From contig JYOB01000010.1 in the NCBI GenBank assembly GCA_000955795.1, positions 728,590 through 792,589 of the forward strand: a stretch of DNA of 64,000 bases, written 5' to 3'. This document shows, one piece after another, positions 17,749-26,110 of this stretch (its first letter is position 1; each line of letters starts with the position of its first letter). The position numbers were made by a program, and so were the translations under genes. A model generated the notes under the pieces. That model had not been told where the DNA came from. It worked only from the letters and a program-made list of their open reading frames with translations, and did no database searches. Origin of the DNA: Burkholderiaceae bacterium 26 (lineage in GTDB: Bacteria > Pseudomonadota > Gammaproteobacteria > Burkholderiales > Burkholderiaceae).

Positions 17749-17758
17749 GGCTGGCTAC

Positions 17759-17832
17759 GCGGGCGTCGTATAATGGTAATACCCTAGCTTCCCAAGCTAG
17801 AGCCGTGGGTTCGATTCCCATCGCCCGCTCCA
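17759..17832 (+). tRNA. tRNA-Gly, anticodon CCC
   Basis: A 74-base cloverleaf with CCA encoded. The acceptor stem GCGGGCG (17759-17765) pairs with CGCCCGC (17822-17828). The anticodon stem CTAGC/GCTAG encloses the loop TTCCCAA, giving anticodon CCC, which reads GGG. The T-arm contains GTGGGTTCGATTCCCAT. The discriminator base is U and the 3' CCA occupies 17830-17832. A promoter lies upstream and a terminator just downstream, so it may be a single-gene unit. Confidence 0.95.
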
Positions 17833-17844
17833 CCGAACAGTCTG

Positions 17845-17867
17845 AAGCCGCCCTCGGCGGCTTTTTT
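17845..17867 (+). terminator. Intrinsic terminator after tRNA-Gly
   Basis: AAGCCGCC (17845-17852) and GGCGGCTT (17856-17863) form an 8-bp stem with a three-base loop CTC, followed by a T-run to 17867. It ends the tRNA transcript 12 bases after the CCA. Confidence 0.9.
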
Positions 17868-17918
17868 GTTGCCTGCTCGCCCCTCGTTCCACCGACGGGC
17901 AACCGGCACGGGATCTCC

Positions 17919-18680
17919 ATGCAGCCCAACGAACAACCGGGCACCGGCCCCGACGACATCACGCCGGAATCGCAAGACACCAATACCGCAGAAGGCGCCG
18001 AAACCGGCCATCCACGCCGCATCCGCTCCTTCGTGCGCCGCGCCGGCCGCACGTCGACCGGCCAGCAGCGCGCCATCGATGAACTCGGCCCACGCTTCCA
18101 GTTGCCCTACACGGCAGAGCCGCTCGACTGGGAAGCCGCCTTCGGCCGCACCGGCGCCAAGCGTATCTTCGAGATCGGCTTCGGCATGGGCGAGACCACG
18201 GCCCACATCGCGCAATTGCGTCCGGACGACGATTTCCTCGGTGTGGAAGTGCATGAGCCGGGCGTTGGCGCTCTGCTCAAGCTGATCGGCGAACGCGAAA
18301 TCGGCAACATCCGCATCGTTTCGCACGATGCGGTGGAAGTGCTGGCGCAGATGATTCCGGAAGGCACGCTCGATGGCATCCACGTGTTCTTCCCGGACCC
18401 GTGGCACAAGAAGCGCCACAACAAGCGGCGCCTGATCCAGGGCCCGTTCGTGGCGCGTTTGGCGGCCCACCTGAAACCCGGTGGCTATCTGCATTGCGCG
18501 ACGGACTGGGAGGAATACGCCCACCAGATGCTGGAAGTGCTATCCGCCGAACCGACGCTGGAAAACACCGCCGACGGCTTCGCTCCGCGCCCCGATTACC
18601 GTCCTGTCACCAAGTTCGAAAAGCGCGGGCTGCGTCTCGGGCACGGCGTGTGGGACGTGGTCTTCCGCAAGCGGGCCTAA
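17919..18680 (+). CDS. trmB: tRNA (guanine-N7-)-methyltransferase
   Basis: TrmB methylates guanine 46 in the variable loop of tRNAs. The SAM-binding motif [14 protein letters not shown] and the family signature [19 protein letters not shown] are complete, and the CATDWEEYA segment follows. The 253 residues include an N-terminal polar extension of about 40 residues. Start ATG 17919 is chosen because the longer open frame runs through the tRNA and its terminator. It sits beside a tRNA gene, which may be coincidence. Confidence 0.93.
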   Translation: MQPNEQPGTGPDDITPESQDTNTAEGAETGHPRRIRSFVRRAGRTSTGQQRAIDELGPRFQLPYTAEPLDWEAAFGRTGAKRIFEIGFGMGETTAHIAQLRPDDDFLGVEVHEPGVGALLKLIGEREIGNIRIVSHDAVEVLAQMIPEGTLDGIHVFFPDPWHKKRHNKRRLIQGPFVARLAAHLKPGGYLHCATDWEEYAHQMLEVLSAEPTLENTADGFAPRPDYRPVTKFEKRGLRLGHGVWDVVFRKRA

Positions 18681-18688
18681 CTACGTCC

Positions 18689-18716
18689 GCGCACGCTGGC
18701 GCCCGTCAGCGTGCGC
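18689..18716. terminator. Strong inverted repeat between convergent genes
   Basis: GCGCACGCTG (18689-18698) and CAGCGTGCGC (18707-18716) are perfect 10-bp arms with an 8-base loop, placed between trmB and the convergent oxidoreductase gene. The right arm overlaps the last codons and stop of the latter. No T-run follows on either side, so a role in 3'-end protection or Rho-assisted termination is as likely as intrinsic termination. Confidence 0.5.
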
Positions 18717-19818
18717 CGAAATGCGTATCGCCGAAGAGGTTTTTGGCGTGGCGCGGGAAAGCGCGCCAGTACTGCGGCGGGGCCTTGACCGTCGCGCCCA
18801 GTTCAGCGGCAGCAGCCCAGGCCCAGTGCGGGTTGTAGAGGAAGGCCCGGCCGACGGCAACCAAGTCCGCACGCCCTTGCGCAACGATGGCCTCCGCCTC
18901 GTGTGCTTCGTTGATGAGCCCCACGGCGATGGTGGGGATGCCCGCATCGTGGCGGATCTTCTCGGCAAACGGCACCTGATAGCCTGTCGACAGCGGAATC
19001 TGCTGCAGCGGCGACACACCGCCTGATGACGCATCGATCCAATCGCAGCCACGAGCACGCAGCGCCTGCGCAAATACCACCGAATCTTCCGGTGTCCAGC
19101 CGCCCTCCACCCAATCGGTGGCAGACACGCGCACGCCAACCGGAATGTTGTCCGGCACCACGGCGCGCACCGCGTCAAAAATCTCCAGCGGATAACGCAT
19201 GCGGTTCTCACGCGGACCGCCGTAGGCATCGGTGCGCTGATTGGCAATCGGCGACAGGAATTCGTGCAGCAGATAGCCATGTGCGGCGTGCAGCTCGATG
19301 GCCGATAGGCCAAGCCGCACAGCGCGGCGTGCGGTGTCGACAAACTGATCCCGCACGCGGGCGAGGTCCGCATCGGACATCTCGCGCGGGGCGCGCTCTT
19401 CCGGGCGCTGTGGCAACGCGGACGGACCCATCGTTTCCCAGCCGCCGGCATCGGGCGCCAACAAGGCGCCGCCCTCCCAGGGGCGGGCGCTCGAAGCCTT
19501 GCGGCCCGCGTGCGCGATCTGCATGCCGATCGGCACCAGCGCGTTCTGGCGAATGGCGGCAAGCGTGCGCTCAAGCGCGGCTTCGGTCGCGTCGTCCCAC
19601 AAACCCAGGCAGCCATTGGTGATGCGCCCTTCCGGCGACACCGCGGTCGCCTCGATCATCAGCAACCCGGCACCCGAAAGCGACAGACCGCCCAAGTGTG
19701 TGTGATGCCATGCCGTAGCCTGGCCGTTGTCGGCCGAGTACTGGCACATCGGCGAGATGACGATGCGGTTCTCAAGCGTGAGACCGCGCAAGGAGAAAGG
19801 CTGGAAGAGAGCACTCAT
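18706..19818 (-). CDS. Old yellow enzyme, YqjM-type NADH:flavin oxidoreductase
   Basis: A 370-residue FMN-dependent TIM barrel that reduces activated double bonds (enones, nitro compounds). It has the YqjM-class cysteine near the N-terminus (Cys25 in ISPMCQYSAD), HAGRK, the histidine pair in HAAHGYLLHEFLSP and the FMN phosphate region AVGLINEAHEAE. The cysteine places it in the thermophilic-like subgroup as opposed to the classical yeast type. It follows uppP on the same strand after 119 bases. Physiological substrate unknown. Confidence 0.9.
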   Translation of the reverse strand: MSALFQPFSLRGLTLENRIVISPMCQYSADNGQATAWHHTHLGGLSLSGAGLLMIEATAVSPEGRITNGCLGLWDDATEAALERTLAAIRQNALVPIGMQIAHAGRKASSARPWEGGALLAPDAGGWETMGPSALPQRPEERAPREMSDADLARVRDQFVDTARRAVRLGLSAIELHAAHGYLLHEFLSPIANQRTDAYGGPRENRMRYPLEIFDAVRAVVPDNIPVGVRVSATDWVEGGWTPEDSVVFAQALRARGCDWIDASSGGVSPLQQIPLSTGYQVPFAEKIRHDAGIPTIAVGLINEAHEAEAIVAQGRADLVAVGRAFLYNPHWAWAAAAELGATVKAPPQYWRAFPRHAKNLFGDTHFGAR

Positions 19819-19937
19819 GATCGGGAGATTCGGCAGTCAGCGGCTGACGGAAGAAACCGCCAGTGTGTCCGAATCCGCCCGATCGTGCAGACGGTGCGAA
19901 AGCCTCGCACCGAGGAAGGGAAATGCTCGCCGGTGGC

Positions 19938-20819
19938 TTAGGCTTGCCAGGCGATGAGGTGCGTATAAGCCGTCACCAGAACGATGACCCCGAAGATGAT
20001 CCGGTACCAAGCAAAGCCGCGGAAATCATGTGTGGCAATGAACTTCAGCAGCCAGCGCACACAGAAGAACGCCGAGATGAATGCGGCCACAAAACCGACC
20101 GCGAAGATGGACAGATCGTCGGCCGACAGCAGCGCGCGCGATTTGTACAGCTCGTACACCGTCGCGCCAAAAATCACAGGAATCGCCAGGAAGAACGAGA
20201 ACTCCGTGGCCACCTTGCGCGACAGCCCGAACAGCAGACCGCCGATGATGGTCGAGCCCGAACGCGACGTGCCCGGAATCAGCGCGAAGCACTGCGCGAA
20301 GCCCACCTTGATGGCATCGGAGATGCGCAGGTCATCCAGCGTTTCAATGCGTGGCGCGCCAGCCTTGGCGGCTTCGAGCAGTGCATTGGCGCGCGGGTCG
20401 TGCGTCTCGCCGCGATGACGTTCGCGCCATTCGGCCCACAGAATCACGAAGCCCCCGAGGATGAACGCCGACGCCACCACGATCGGGTTGAACAGATGCG
20501 CCTTGATCGCCTTGCCGAAGATCAGCGCAAGCGTGATCGCAGGAATCGTCGCCACGATCACGTTGATCGCAAAACGCTGCTGGCGCGGGTCATTCGGCAG
20601 CCCCTTGATCACGTCGATGATCTTGTGACGGAACTCCCAGCACACCGCCAGGATGGCGCCGAACTGGATCACGATCTCAAAGATCTTGCCCTTCTCGTCA
20701 TTGAAGTCGAGCAGTTGGCCAGCGAGGATCAGATGGCCGGTGCTGGAAATGGGGAGGAACTCGGTCAGGCCTTCGACGATGCCGAGAATCAGCGCTTTGA
20801 TGGCGAGTGCGATATCCAT
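19938..20819 (-). CDS. uppP: Undecaprenyl-diphosphatase
   Basis: UppP (BacA) dephosphorylates undecaprenyl pyrophosphate at the inner membrane, recycling the lipid carrier used for peptidoglycan and also for the O-antigen made from the cluster at 31-55 kb. The 293 residues contain the signature [17 protein letters not shown] near the N-terminus and [18 protein letters not shown] in the middle, with about eight membrane segments. Its length is normal. Overexpression of this family confers bacitracin resistance. It lies 51 bases after the DUF1439 gene and is probably in one operon with it. Confidence 0.95.
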   Translation of the reverse strand: MDIALAIKALILGIVEGLTEFLPISSTGHLILAGQLLDFNDEKGKIFEIVIQFGAILAVCWEFRHKIIDVIKGLPNDPRQQRFAINVIVATIPAITLALIFGKAIKAHLFNPIVVASAFILGGFVILWAEWRERHRGETHDPRANALLEAAKAGAPRIETLDDLRISDAIKVGFAQCFALIPGTSRSGSTIIGGLLFGLSRKVATEFSFFLAIPVIFGATVYELYKSRALLSADDLSIFAVGFVAAFISAFFCVRWLLKFIATHDFRGFAWYRIIFGVIVLVTAYTHLIAWQA

Positions 20820-20870
20820 GCAGTAAGCAAAGAGGGAAAAGAAAATGAAGCGCTGGGCGCGCAGCAGGAC

Positions 20871-21464
20871 TCAGGGCCGCTTGGCCTGAACGTGCACGCC
20901 TTCGGGCAAAACCGTGATTGTACCGGGCTCTACGGCAATGCCAGCCACTTTCAGCTGTTCGGGCTTGAACGTGTAGACGGCGTAGTCGCTGAGCAGTTGG
21001 CCGGCAATCAACGAACCGATCGAACTGATCTGCGGGCCGATGCCGCCGGGCACGTTCTGCAAATCGAAGCGATCGACGCTGGGCTGATCCAGGCGAATCG
21101 AATGCGTGGGCGAGTCGTAATGCATGCCGCTGGAGACGGCCAGCGGCCCCGTCAGCGGCTGGCGGAACAGACCGCTCTGCACCACAGCGTCCGCCTGGAT
21201 GGCGATGCGATTGCGCGCGGGGTCAAGCGACACCTGCGGGTTGGACAACGTCACGTCAAAGAAGCCGAGAAAGCGCCGCTGGAACGGAAACTTGCGCGCC
21301 AGGGCATCTTGCATCTGGCCGCGGGAAAAGGTGTAGCCGTCGCCGGTCCAGCCAGTCGGCATGCAAGCCACAAGCGTGACGGCAATGGCGGCTGCAACAG
21401 CGGCCGCACCCGCCCACCAGCGGACGCGGTTGGAGCGGGCAGCAGGTTTCGTGGAATCGGTCAT
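20871..21464 (-). CDS. DUF1439-family lipoprotein
   Basis: 197 residues. A positively charged N-terminus and hydrophobic stretch (WWAGAAAVAAAIAVTLVAC) end in a lipobox-like LVAC, so it is probably acylated at Cys34 and exported. The rest (GYTFSRGQMQDALARKFPFQRR, then LSNPQVSLDPARNRIAIQADA) looks like the DUF1439 beta-rich domain, which resembles lipid-binding BPI/TULIP-type folds. Function unknown. It is six bases downstream of the YeiW-type gene and upstream of uppP, which gives an envelope context. Confidence 0.75.
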   Translation of the reverse strand: MTDSTKPAARSNRVRWWAGAAAVAAAIAVTLVACMPTGWTGDGYTFSRGQMQDALARKFPFQRRFLGFFDVTLSNPQVSLDPARNRIAIQADAVVQSGLFRQPLTGPLAVSSGMHYDSPTHSIRLDQPSVDRFDLQNVPGGIGPQISSIGSLIAGQLLSDYAVYTFKPEQLKVAGIAVEPGTITVLPEGVHVQAKRP

Positions 21465-21470
21465 GACAAA

Positions 21471-21728
21471 TCAGTGCGCTGCGGTAGCGATTTCAAGTCG
21501 GGTCAAAAAGTGCATGGCGTGCGTGGCCGAGCCGCCGCACATGTCGGGCTCTGGCTGCAGGCTGCCGCACACCGCCGGACGTTCCGGCTGGCCGAAGATA
21601 CGACAACCGTTGGCCTCATCCAGTTGCGCGCAGCGCACGCCGGCCGGCTTGCCGTTCGGCATGCCAGGAATGGGGCTGGAGATGGAAGGCGCGATGCAGC
21701 ACGCGCCGCAGTGAGGTCGACAGTCCAT
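21471..21728 (-). CDS. YkgJ/YeiW-type cysteine-cluster protein (UPF0153)
   Basis: The 85-residue protein starts [20 protein letters not shown] and continues with [27 protein letters not shown] and MCGGS, giving eight cysteines in the pattern of E. coli YeiW, which also begins at the equivalent Met. Zinc or iron-sulfur binding is presumed for the family. The open frame extends 36 codons further upstream, but this overlaps a good promoter of the divergent tetR gene and lacks homologous look. It is probably cotranscribed with the DUF1439 gene. Confidence 0.8.
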   Translation of the reverse strand: MDCRPHCGACCIAPSISSPIPGMPNGKPAGVRCAQLDEANGCRIFGQPERPAVCGSLQPEPDMCGGSATHAMHFLTRLEIATAAH

Positions 21729-21816
21729 GCTGTCCGAGTCAACGAAATCGGGGCGGAAACCGCTATTGTGCACCAGCACAATCGAGGCCCAGTCTGATTG
21801 ACAATGCCGATGCCGC

Positions 21817-21845
21817 TTGACCCACCCTTGCGGCATGCGTACATT
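21817..21845 (+). promoter_or_regulatory. Promoter of the tetR-family gene
   Basis: TTGACC (21817-21822) and TACATT (21840-21845) with exactly 17 bases between them make a good sigma-70-type promoter, 63 bases before the GTG start of the regulator. Confidence 0.65.
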
Positions 21846-21872
21846 AATGACCGGAAAGTAAGTTATCTATGA

Positions 21873-21894
21873 GTCAGTGACCGTGCGCACTGAC
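21873..21894 (+). promoter_or_regulatory. Candidate autoregulatory operator of the tetR-family gene
   Basis: GTCAGTG (21873-21879) and CACTGAC (21888-21894) are perfect inverted arms with 8 bases between (22 bp in all), located between the promoter and the start codon. TetR-family regulators commonly bind such dyads in their own leader. A binder other than this regulator is possible. Confidence 0.45.
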
Positions 21895-21908
21895 CACGCC
21901 CTACCGCC

Positions 21909-22652
21909 GTGACTGATCAAGATTCCGAGTCTTCCTCCAAACGCTGGACCCGCCGCAAAGAGGCCCGCCCCCAAGAACTGGTCGCCGCCGCGCTGAACCT
22001 GTTCGTGGCGCGCGGCTATGCGGCCACCCGGCTGGAAGACGTGGCGTCGGCCGCCGGAGTATCCAAGGGCACGGTCTACCTGTATTTCGCCAACAAGGAA
22101 GAGCTGTTCAAGGCAGTCGTGCAGGAAAACCTGGTGCCCGCGCTGGCTGAAGGCGAAGCCCTGATCGACAGCTTTGACGGCACCAGCGAAGCGCTGCTGC
22201 ACGAGATTCTGATGGGCTGGTGGGAACTGATCGGCGAATCGCCGGCGTCGGGCCTAACCAAGCTGCTGATGGCTGAATCGGGCAACTTTCCCGACTTGGC
22301 GCAGTACTACCACGAAGAAGTCATCGAGCGCTGCGACCGCCTGTTCGCGCGCATCCTCGAACGCGGCATGGCCCGCGGTGAATTCCGCGACGTCAACATC
22401 GACCTCACCACGCTGACCATGGTCGCGCCGATGATCTTCCTCATGATGTGGAAGCACTCATTCGGCCCGTGCTCGCACCGGGAGCTGGAACCCAAGGCGT
22501 TCATCGCCCATGTGGTGTCGCTGCTGCTGCACGGTGTGCTGCGCAATCCAGTGACAGGCGCAGTGATTCCGCCGCCGCCCGCACTCACCGCGCAACCGTG
22601 GCGCACATTGCCGGAGGGTCCTGGCACCCCCGATGAAGGCGCCGCGTCATGA
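21909..22652 (+). CDS. TetR/AcrR family transcriptional regulator
   Basis: 247 residues starting at GTG 21909. The N-terminal DNA-binding domain (ELVAAALNLFVARGYAATRLEDVASAAGVSKGTVYLYFANKEELFKAVV, about residues 22-70) is a textbook TetR helix-turn-helix. The C-terminal ligand domain is helical and ends in a Pro-rich tail (IPPPPALTAQPW). Ligand and targets are unknown. It precedes pcm, a rhodanese and tolC in the same direction, so control of the TolC-type exporter is plausible. A promoter and a dyad precede it. Confidence 0.9.
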   Translation: MTDQDSESSSKRWTRRKEARPQELVAAALNLFVARGYAATRLEDVASAAGVSKGTVYLYFANKEELFKAVVQENLVPALAEGEALIDSFDGTSEALLHEILMGWWELIGESPASGLTKLLMAESGNFPDLAQYYHEEVIERCDRLFARILERGMARGEFRDVNIDLTTLTMVAPMIFLMMWKHSFGPCSHRELEPKAFIAHVVSLLLHGVLRNPVTGAVIPPPPALTAQPWRTLPEGPGTPDEGAAS

Positions 22653-22692
22653 CAATGTCTGCCGGATTGTCCTCCGGACTTGCTAAAATGCC

Positions 22693-22710
22693 GGGTTTGT
22701 CGTCAAACCC
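22693..22710 (+). other. Hairpin in the pcm leader
   Basis: GGGTTTG (22693-22699) and CAAACCC (22704-22710) form a perfect 7-bp stem with a tetraloop TCGT, 37 bases before the pcm start and just downstream of a -10-like TAAAAT (22684-22689) that has no good -35. Without a T-run it looks like a 5'-leader stem, not a terminator. Confidence 0.4.
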
Positions 22711-22747
22711 TCATTTGCATCACTCGCTCCGCGTGGAAGGCATGCCC

Positions 22748-23398
22748 ATGGACATCGAAAAATCCCGGTTCAACATGATCGAGCAGCAAATCCGTCCTTG
22801 GGACGTGCTCGATACCGACGTTCTCGACCTGCTCAGCGTCGTCAAGCGCGAACACTACGTGCCGGAGGCCTACCGCGCGTTGGCCTTCGTCGACATGGAA
22901 ATCCCGCTGGCCGGCGGCCAGAACATGCTGGCTCCGCGCGTGGAAGCCCGCGTCCTGCAAGAACTGGCTGTGCGCAAGCATGAAGACGTGCTGGAAGTGG
23001 GTGCAGGCTCCGGCTACATGGCCGCCCTGTTGGCCCATCGCGGCCGCCAGGTCACCACGCTAGACATCGTGCCGGAGCTCGTCGCCTTTGCCCGCGACAA
23101 TCTTTCGCGCAATAGCGTAACCAACGTCGACGTAATCGAAGCCAGCGGCGCACAAGGCTGGGGCGATGGCCTCTATGACGTCATCTGCGTATCGGGCTCG
23201 GTGCCTGCCGTGCCGGAAGCGCTGCTCAAGCAGCTCAAGGTGGGTGGTCGCCTGTCGATCTTCGTGGGCGGTGCGCCGGTCATGGAAGCACAGCTGATCA
23301 CGCGCATCTCCAGCACCGAATATCAGACGCGCAACCTGTTCGAGACCTACGTGGCGCCGCTGGTGGGCGTTCCCGCACCGTCGCTTTTCCGCTTCTGA
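22748..23398 (+). CDS. pcm: Protein-L-isoaspartate O-methyltransferase family protein
   Basis: 216 residues beginning MDIEKSRFNMIEQQIRPWDV, with the Rossmann SAM motif DVLEVGAGSGYMAALLA and the family ASGAQGWG segment. PCMT repairs isoaspartyl residues. This short variant, found before rhodanese and tolC genes in Burkholderiales, may have another substrate. ATG 22748 is preferred over 22742 because GGAAGG (22735-22740) lies seven bases before it but only one base before the other. The frame is open further upstream without a plausible start. Confidence 0.75.
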   Translation: MDIEKSRFNMIEQQIRPWDVLDTDVLDLLSVVKREHYVPEAYRALAFVDMEIPLAGGQNMLAPRVEARVLQELAVRKHEDVLEVGAGSGYMAALLAHRGRQVTTLDIVPELVAFARDNLSRNSVTNVDVIEASGAQGWGDGLYDVICVSGSVPAVPEALLKQLKVGGRLSIFVGGAPVMEAQLITRISSTEYQTRNLFETYVAPLVGVPAPSLFRF

Positions 23399-23421
23399 TC
23401 CATCTCGGCTCCCCAATCATC

Positions 23422-23754
23422 ATGCAACAGCTCGCTCCCACCGCCCTCGCCCAATGGCTCGCCGACGCATCGCGCGCGAAGCCCGTCCTGCTCGACGTGC
23501 GCTGGACGGAGGAGTTGGAGATCTGTGCCATTCCCGGCATTACGCACATTCCGATGGACCAGATCCCGGCGCGTGCCAGCGAGCTGAATGCTGACCAAGA
23601 CATCGTCTGCATCTGCCACCACGGCGGACGCAGCGCGCAGGTTGCGCAGTATCTGATCACGCAGGGTGGCTTTGATGCCGCGCGCGTCTACAACCTGCAA
23701 GGCGGCGTCCATGCCTGGGCTAACCAGGTGGATCCGCAGATGGCGACGTACTGA
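23422..23754 (+). CDS. Rhodanese-like single-domain sulfurtransferase
   Basis: A 110-residue rhodanese domain (LLDVRWTEELEICAIPGITHIPM) with the active-site loop CHHGGRS. Cys65 would carry the persulfide, and the C-x4-R loop fits small GlpE-like enzymes. It ends with YNLQGGVHAWANQVD, the conserved rhodanese C-terminal motif. It is cytoplasmic, with no signal peptide. It lies 23 bases after pcm and is probably in one transcript with it and possibly tolC. Confidence 0.88.
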   Translation: MQQLAPTALAQWLADASRAKPVLLDVRWTEELEICAIPGITHIPMDQIPARASELNADQDIVCICHHGGRSAQVAQYLITQGGFDAARVYNLQGGVHAWANQVDPQMATY

Positions 23755-23861
23755 TTGGGGAAGCCGCCGCCGGGCAAAAACCTGTTCACCATCGACGGAC
23801 CCTGAACAGGCCCTGACGCGCCCGCGCTGCCTTCCGAACGTTTTCCTCGCTCGGGGGCTTT

Positions 23862-25328
23862 ATGACTGTTGCTCGCAGTAGCCGTACGCGGATGGCCGCG
23901 CGCGGTTCGCTTGTTGTGCTGTGCTGTTCGATGATGCCGATGTTCGCGTGGGCGCAGTCCCAACCGAACACGCCGGCTGCGACCGACCTCCTCTCCGCCT
24001 ACCGCGCCGCGCTGGCCAACGATCCGCAATTCGCGTCGGCCCGTGCGCAGTCGCTCGCGCAACGCGAGAAGCTCACGCAAGGTCGTGCCGGTTTGCTACC
24101 GCAGATTGGCGGCGCCTGGAGTTCCACGCGCATCATCTTCGATCAAACCGCTCCGGCCGAATTCAACAAGACGTTCTCGTCGACAGGCTGGACGCTGTCG
24201 CTATCGCAGCCGCTTTTCCGCTGGGACCGCTGGGAAACCTACAAGCAAGGCGAAATTGCCGCGCAGGCCGCCGAGGCCTCGCTGGCGCAAGCGCAGCTCG
24301 ATCTCATTACGCGTACGGCGCAGGCCTACTTTGACGTGCTCAACGCGCAGGACACGTTGCAGCTCGCCACCGCGCAGCGCGATGCGATCCAGCAGCAGTA
24401 CGAACAAGCGCGACGCAACTTCGATGTCGGCAACGCCAACATCACCGACGCAAACGACGCACAGGCCCGCCGCGATGCCATCGACGCCAGCGTCATCGCC
24501 GCACGCAGCGACTTTGAGATCAAGCAATCGGCGCTCAAGCAGATCATCGGGGAGCCCGTTGGCACGCTGGCCGGCGTGCGTCCGGGCGTCACGATCCCCC
24601 AGCCTGAACCGGCTTCAGCAGAGCCTTGGGTGGACCAAGCGCGCAGCAGCAACCTGCAAGTCGCACTGGCGCAGTACAACCTGCAAAGCGCAGAGCGCGA
24701 TGTGAAGAAGGCGACCGCAGGCCATCTGCCCTCGGTCGATCTGGTGGCGCAGACCGGCCACACCAATGCCAGCGGCAACCAATACCTGCCCTCGCTGCCG
24801 GGCGGTGCGCGCTTTGACAGTTCACAGATTGGCGTGCAGGTGTCGATTCCGATCTTTGCGGGCGGTGCAATCCAGTCACGCGTGCGTGAAAACATTGCGT
24901 TGGAAACCAAGGCCGCAAACGACCTCGAGTTCGCCCGCCGCTCTGCCGAGCAGGGCGCACGGCAAGCGTACATCGGCGTAATCGCAGGGCTGGCGCAGGT
25001 CAAAGCGTTGGAAGCGGCCGAGTTGTCGGCGCGCACAGCGTACGACTCCAACCAGCTCGCCTACGGGGTGGGCGTGCGCATCGGCACCGACGTGCTGAAT
25101 TCGCAGGCGCAGCTCTTTCAGGCGCGGCGTGATCTGGCACGCGCGCGTTACGACACCATCGTCAACGGGCTACGGCTGAAATCTGCCGCCGGCTCGTTGA
25201 GTGAGGCAGACGTGATCCAGGTGAACACGCTGCTCACGGCCAACGGTTCGAGCGATATCACCGCATTGCCGCCGGCAAGCGCCAAACCCGAGCTGGCGAA
25301 ACGTGCCGGCAAATCGGCCAAACGCTGA
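23862..25328 (+). CDS. tolC: TolC family outer membrane efflux/secretion protein
   Basis: 488 residues: signal peptide cleaved near residue 31 (after MFAWA), then two repeats of the long alpha-helical/beta-barrel TolC unit (LLSAYRAALANDPQF; GWTLSLSQPLFRWDRWETYKQ; later IGVQVSIPIFAGGAIQSRVRENIA). TolC forms a trimeric channel linking inner-membrane pumps and type I secretion systems to the outside. No pump or adaptor gene is next to it, so it is probably the general TolC of the cell. Its stop codon touches that of the convergent META-domain gene without any spacer. Confidence 0.92.
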   Translation: MTVARSSRTRMAARGSLVVLCCSMMPMFAWAQSQPNTPAATDLLSAYRAALANDPQFASARAQSLAQREKLTQGRAGLLPQIGGAWSSTRIIFDQTAPAEFNKTFSSTGWTLSLSQPLFRWDRWETYKQGEIAAQAAEASLAQAQLDLITRTAQAYFDVLNAQDTLQLATAQRDAIQQQYEQARRNFDVGNANITDANDAQARRDAIDASVIAARSDFEIKQSALKQIIGEPVGTLAGVRPGVTIPQPEPASAEPWVDQARSSNLQVALAQYNLQSAERDVKKATAGHLPSVDLVAQTGHTNASGNQYLPSLPGGARFDSSQIGVQVSIPIFAGGAIQSRVRENIALETKAANDLEFARRSAEQGARQAYIGVIAGLAQVKALEAAELSARTAYDSNQLAYGVGVRIGTDVLNSQAQLFQARRDLARARYDTIVNGLRLKSAAGSLSEADVIQVNTLLTANGSSDITALPPASAKPELAKRAGKSAKR

Positions 25329-26009
25329 TCAGTGTGTCTGGCCGCGCGGCGGCAGCGGCCGCTCGGCAAACTGCAGCAACGCGCCGCTCGTGGTCTTCCA
25401 GATGACTTGGCGGCCCTGCTTGCCGTTGGCCGAGGGCTGCATGCCGACGGTCGCCAGGGGCGATTTGAGCGCCTCCAGGAACGCGGTCTCCAGTTCCATA
25501 CGCGGCGGGTCGCACGCCATGCGCGTCGACACCAGGTTGCCGAAGCGCATGCCCGAAGCGAGCTTCTCGTACGGCCCCGAGAACCGATTGCAGCCCGAGT
25601 AGCCGGACACCACACCGTTGGCCGCCTCGAGGCCGCCACTGAATTCGATTGAGATCGGTTGCGTCGCCGGGTCAGCATCGTCGCCCTCGGCGGAGGGCAA
25701 TTCCTTGGGCGCGGCGCCCGACTCTTGCCAACGCACGAGCACGAAACGCGAGCGGCCTTCGCCCTGCGCTTGCGCGAGCGTCGCCTGGCCCGGATTGGGC
25801 GCTGCGCTAGCGGGTGTCTGTTTGGTTTGAGCGGCCGGCGCTGACGCGGCTACGGGGGCCGCCGCAGCGGGCGCGGATGAAGGCGTTGGCGTCATGCATC
25901 CGGCACCGATGATGGTGGCGGCGGTTACTGCGGCCAACGCCATGGCGGTCAGCACCACGCGGCGCGGCGTTTGCAGCAGGCTCGGCTTGGGACGATTCGG
26001 TTGAGACAT
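25329..26009 (-). CDS. META-domain (HslJ-like) lipoprotein
   Basis: About 226 residues. A hydrophobic leader (VVLTAMALAAVTAATIIGAGC) ends in a lipobox-like GAGC, followed by an Ala/Pro-rich linker. The C-terminal META domain contains FSGGLEAANGVVSGYSGCNRFSGPYEK and the RMACDPPRMELETAFLEAL motif, with the two cysteines typical of HslJ-type domains. It is probably an outer-membrane or periplasmic lipoprotein of unknown function. ATG 26009 is preferred because it leaves a short charged region before the leader; an upstream ATG at 26039 is possible. Confidence 0.8.
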   Translation of the reverse strand: MSQPNRPKPSLLQTPRRVVLTAMALAAVTAATIIGAGCMTPTPSSAPAAAAPVAASAPAAQTKQTPASAAPNPGQATLAQAQGEGRSRFVLVRWQESGAAPKELPSAEGDDADPATQPISIEFSGGLEAANGVVSGYSGCNRFSGPYEKLASGMRFGNLVSTRMACDPPRMELETAFLEALKSPLATVGMQPSANGKQGRQVIWKTTSGALLQFAERPLPPRGQTH

Positions 26010-26110
26010 GAACGGGTCGTAAACGATGATGGAATGCAAACCACATGAAGAGCCGTTAGTCTGCGCGGCTCGCCATGAGTTCGCACTTTTCGTGCCGAAC
26101 GTGTCCTACG

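Noticed and set aside
17511-17758. Short frames between the Lrp gene and tRNA-Gly (for example 41 codons from ATG 17536)
   Set aside because: No family features and no good ribosome binding site; a decayed fragment is possible but cannot be shown.
19863-21797. Long plus-strand frame of 644 codons across uppP and the DUF1439 gene
   Set aside because: Its translation is rich in His, Arg, Asp and Gln without domains and lies opposite to clearly real genes.
22661-22689. Promoter of pcm with TAAAAT at 22684
   Set aside because: The only -35-like sequence (TTGTCC at 22667) is just 11 bases away.
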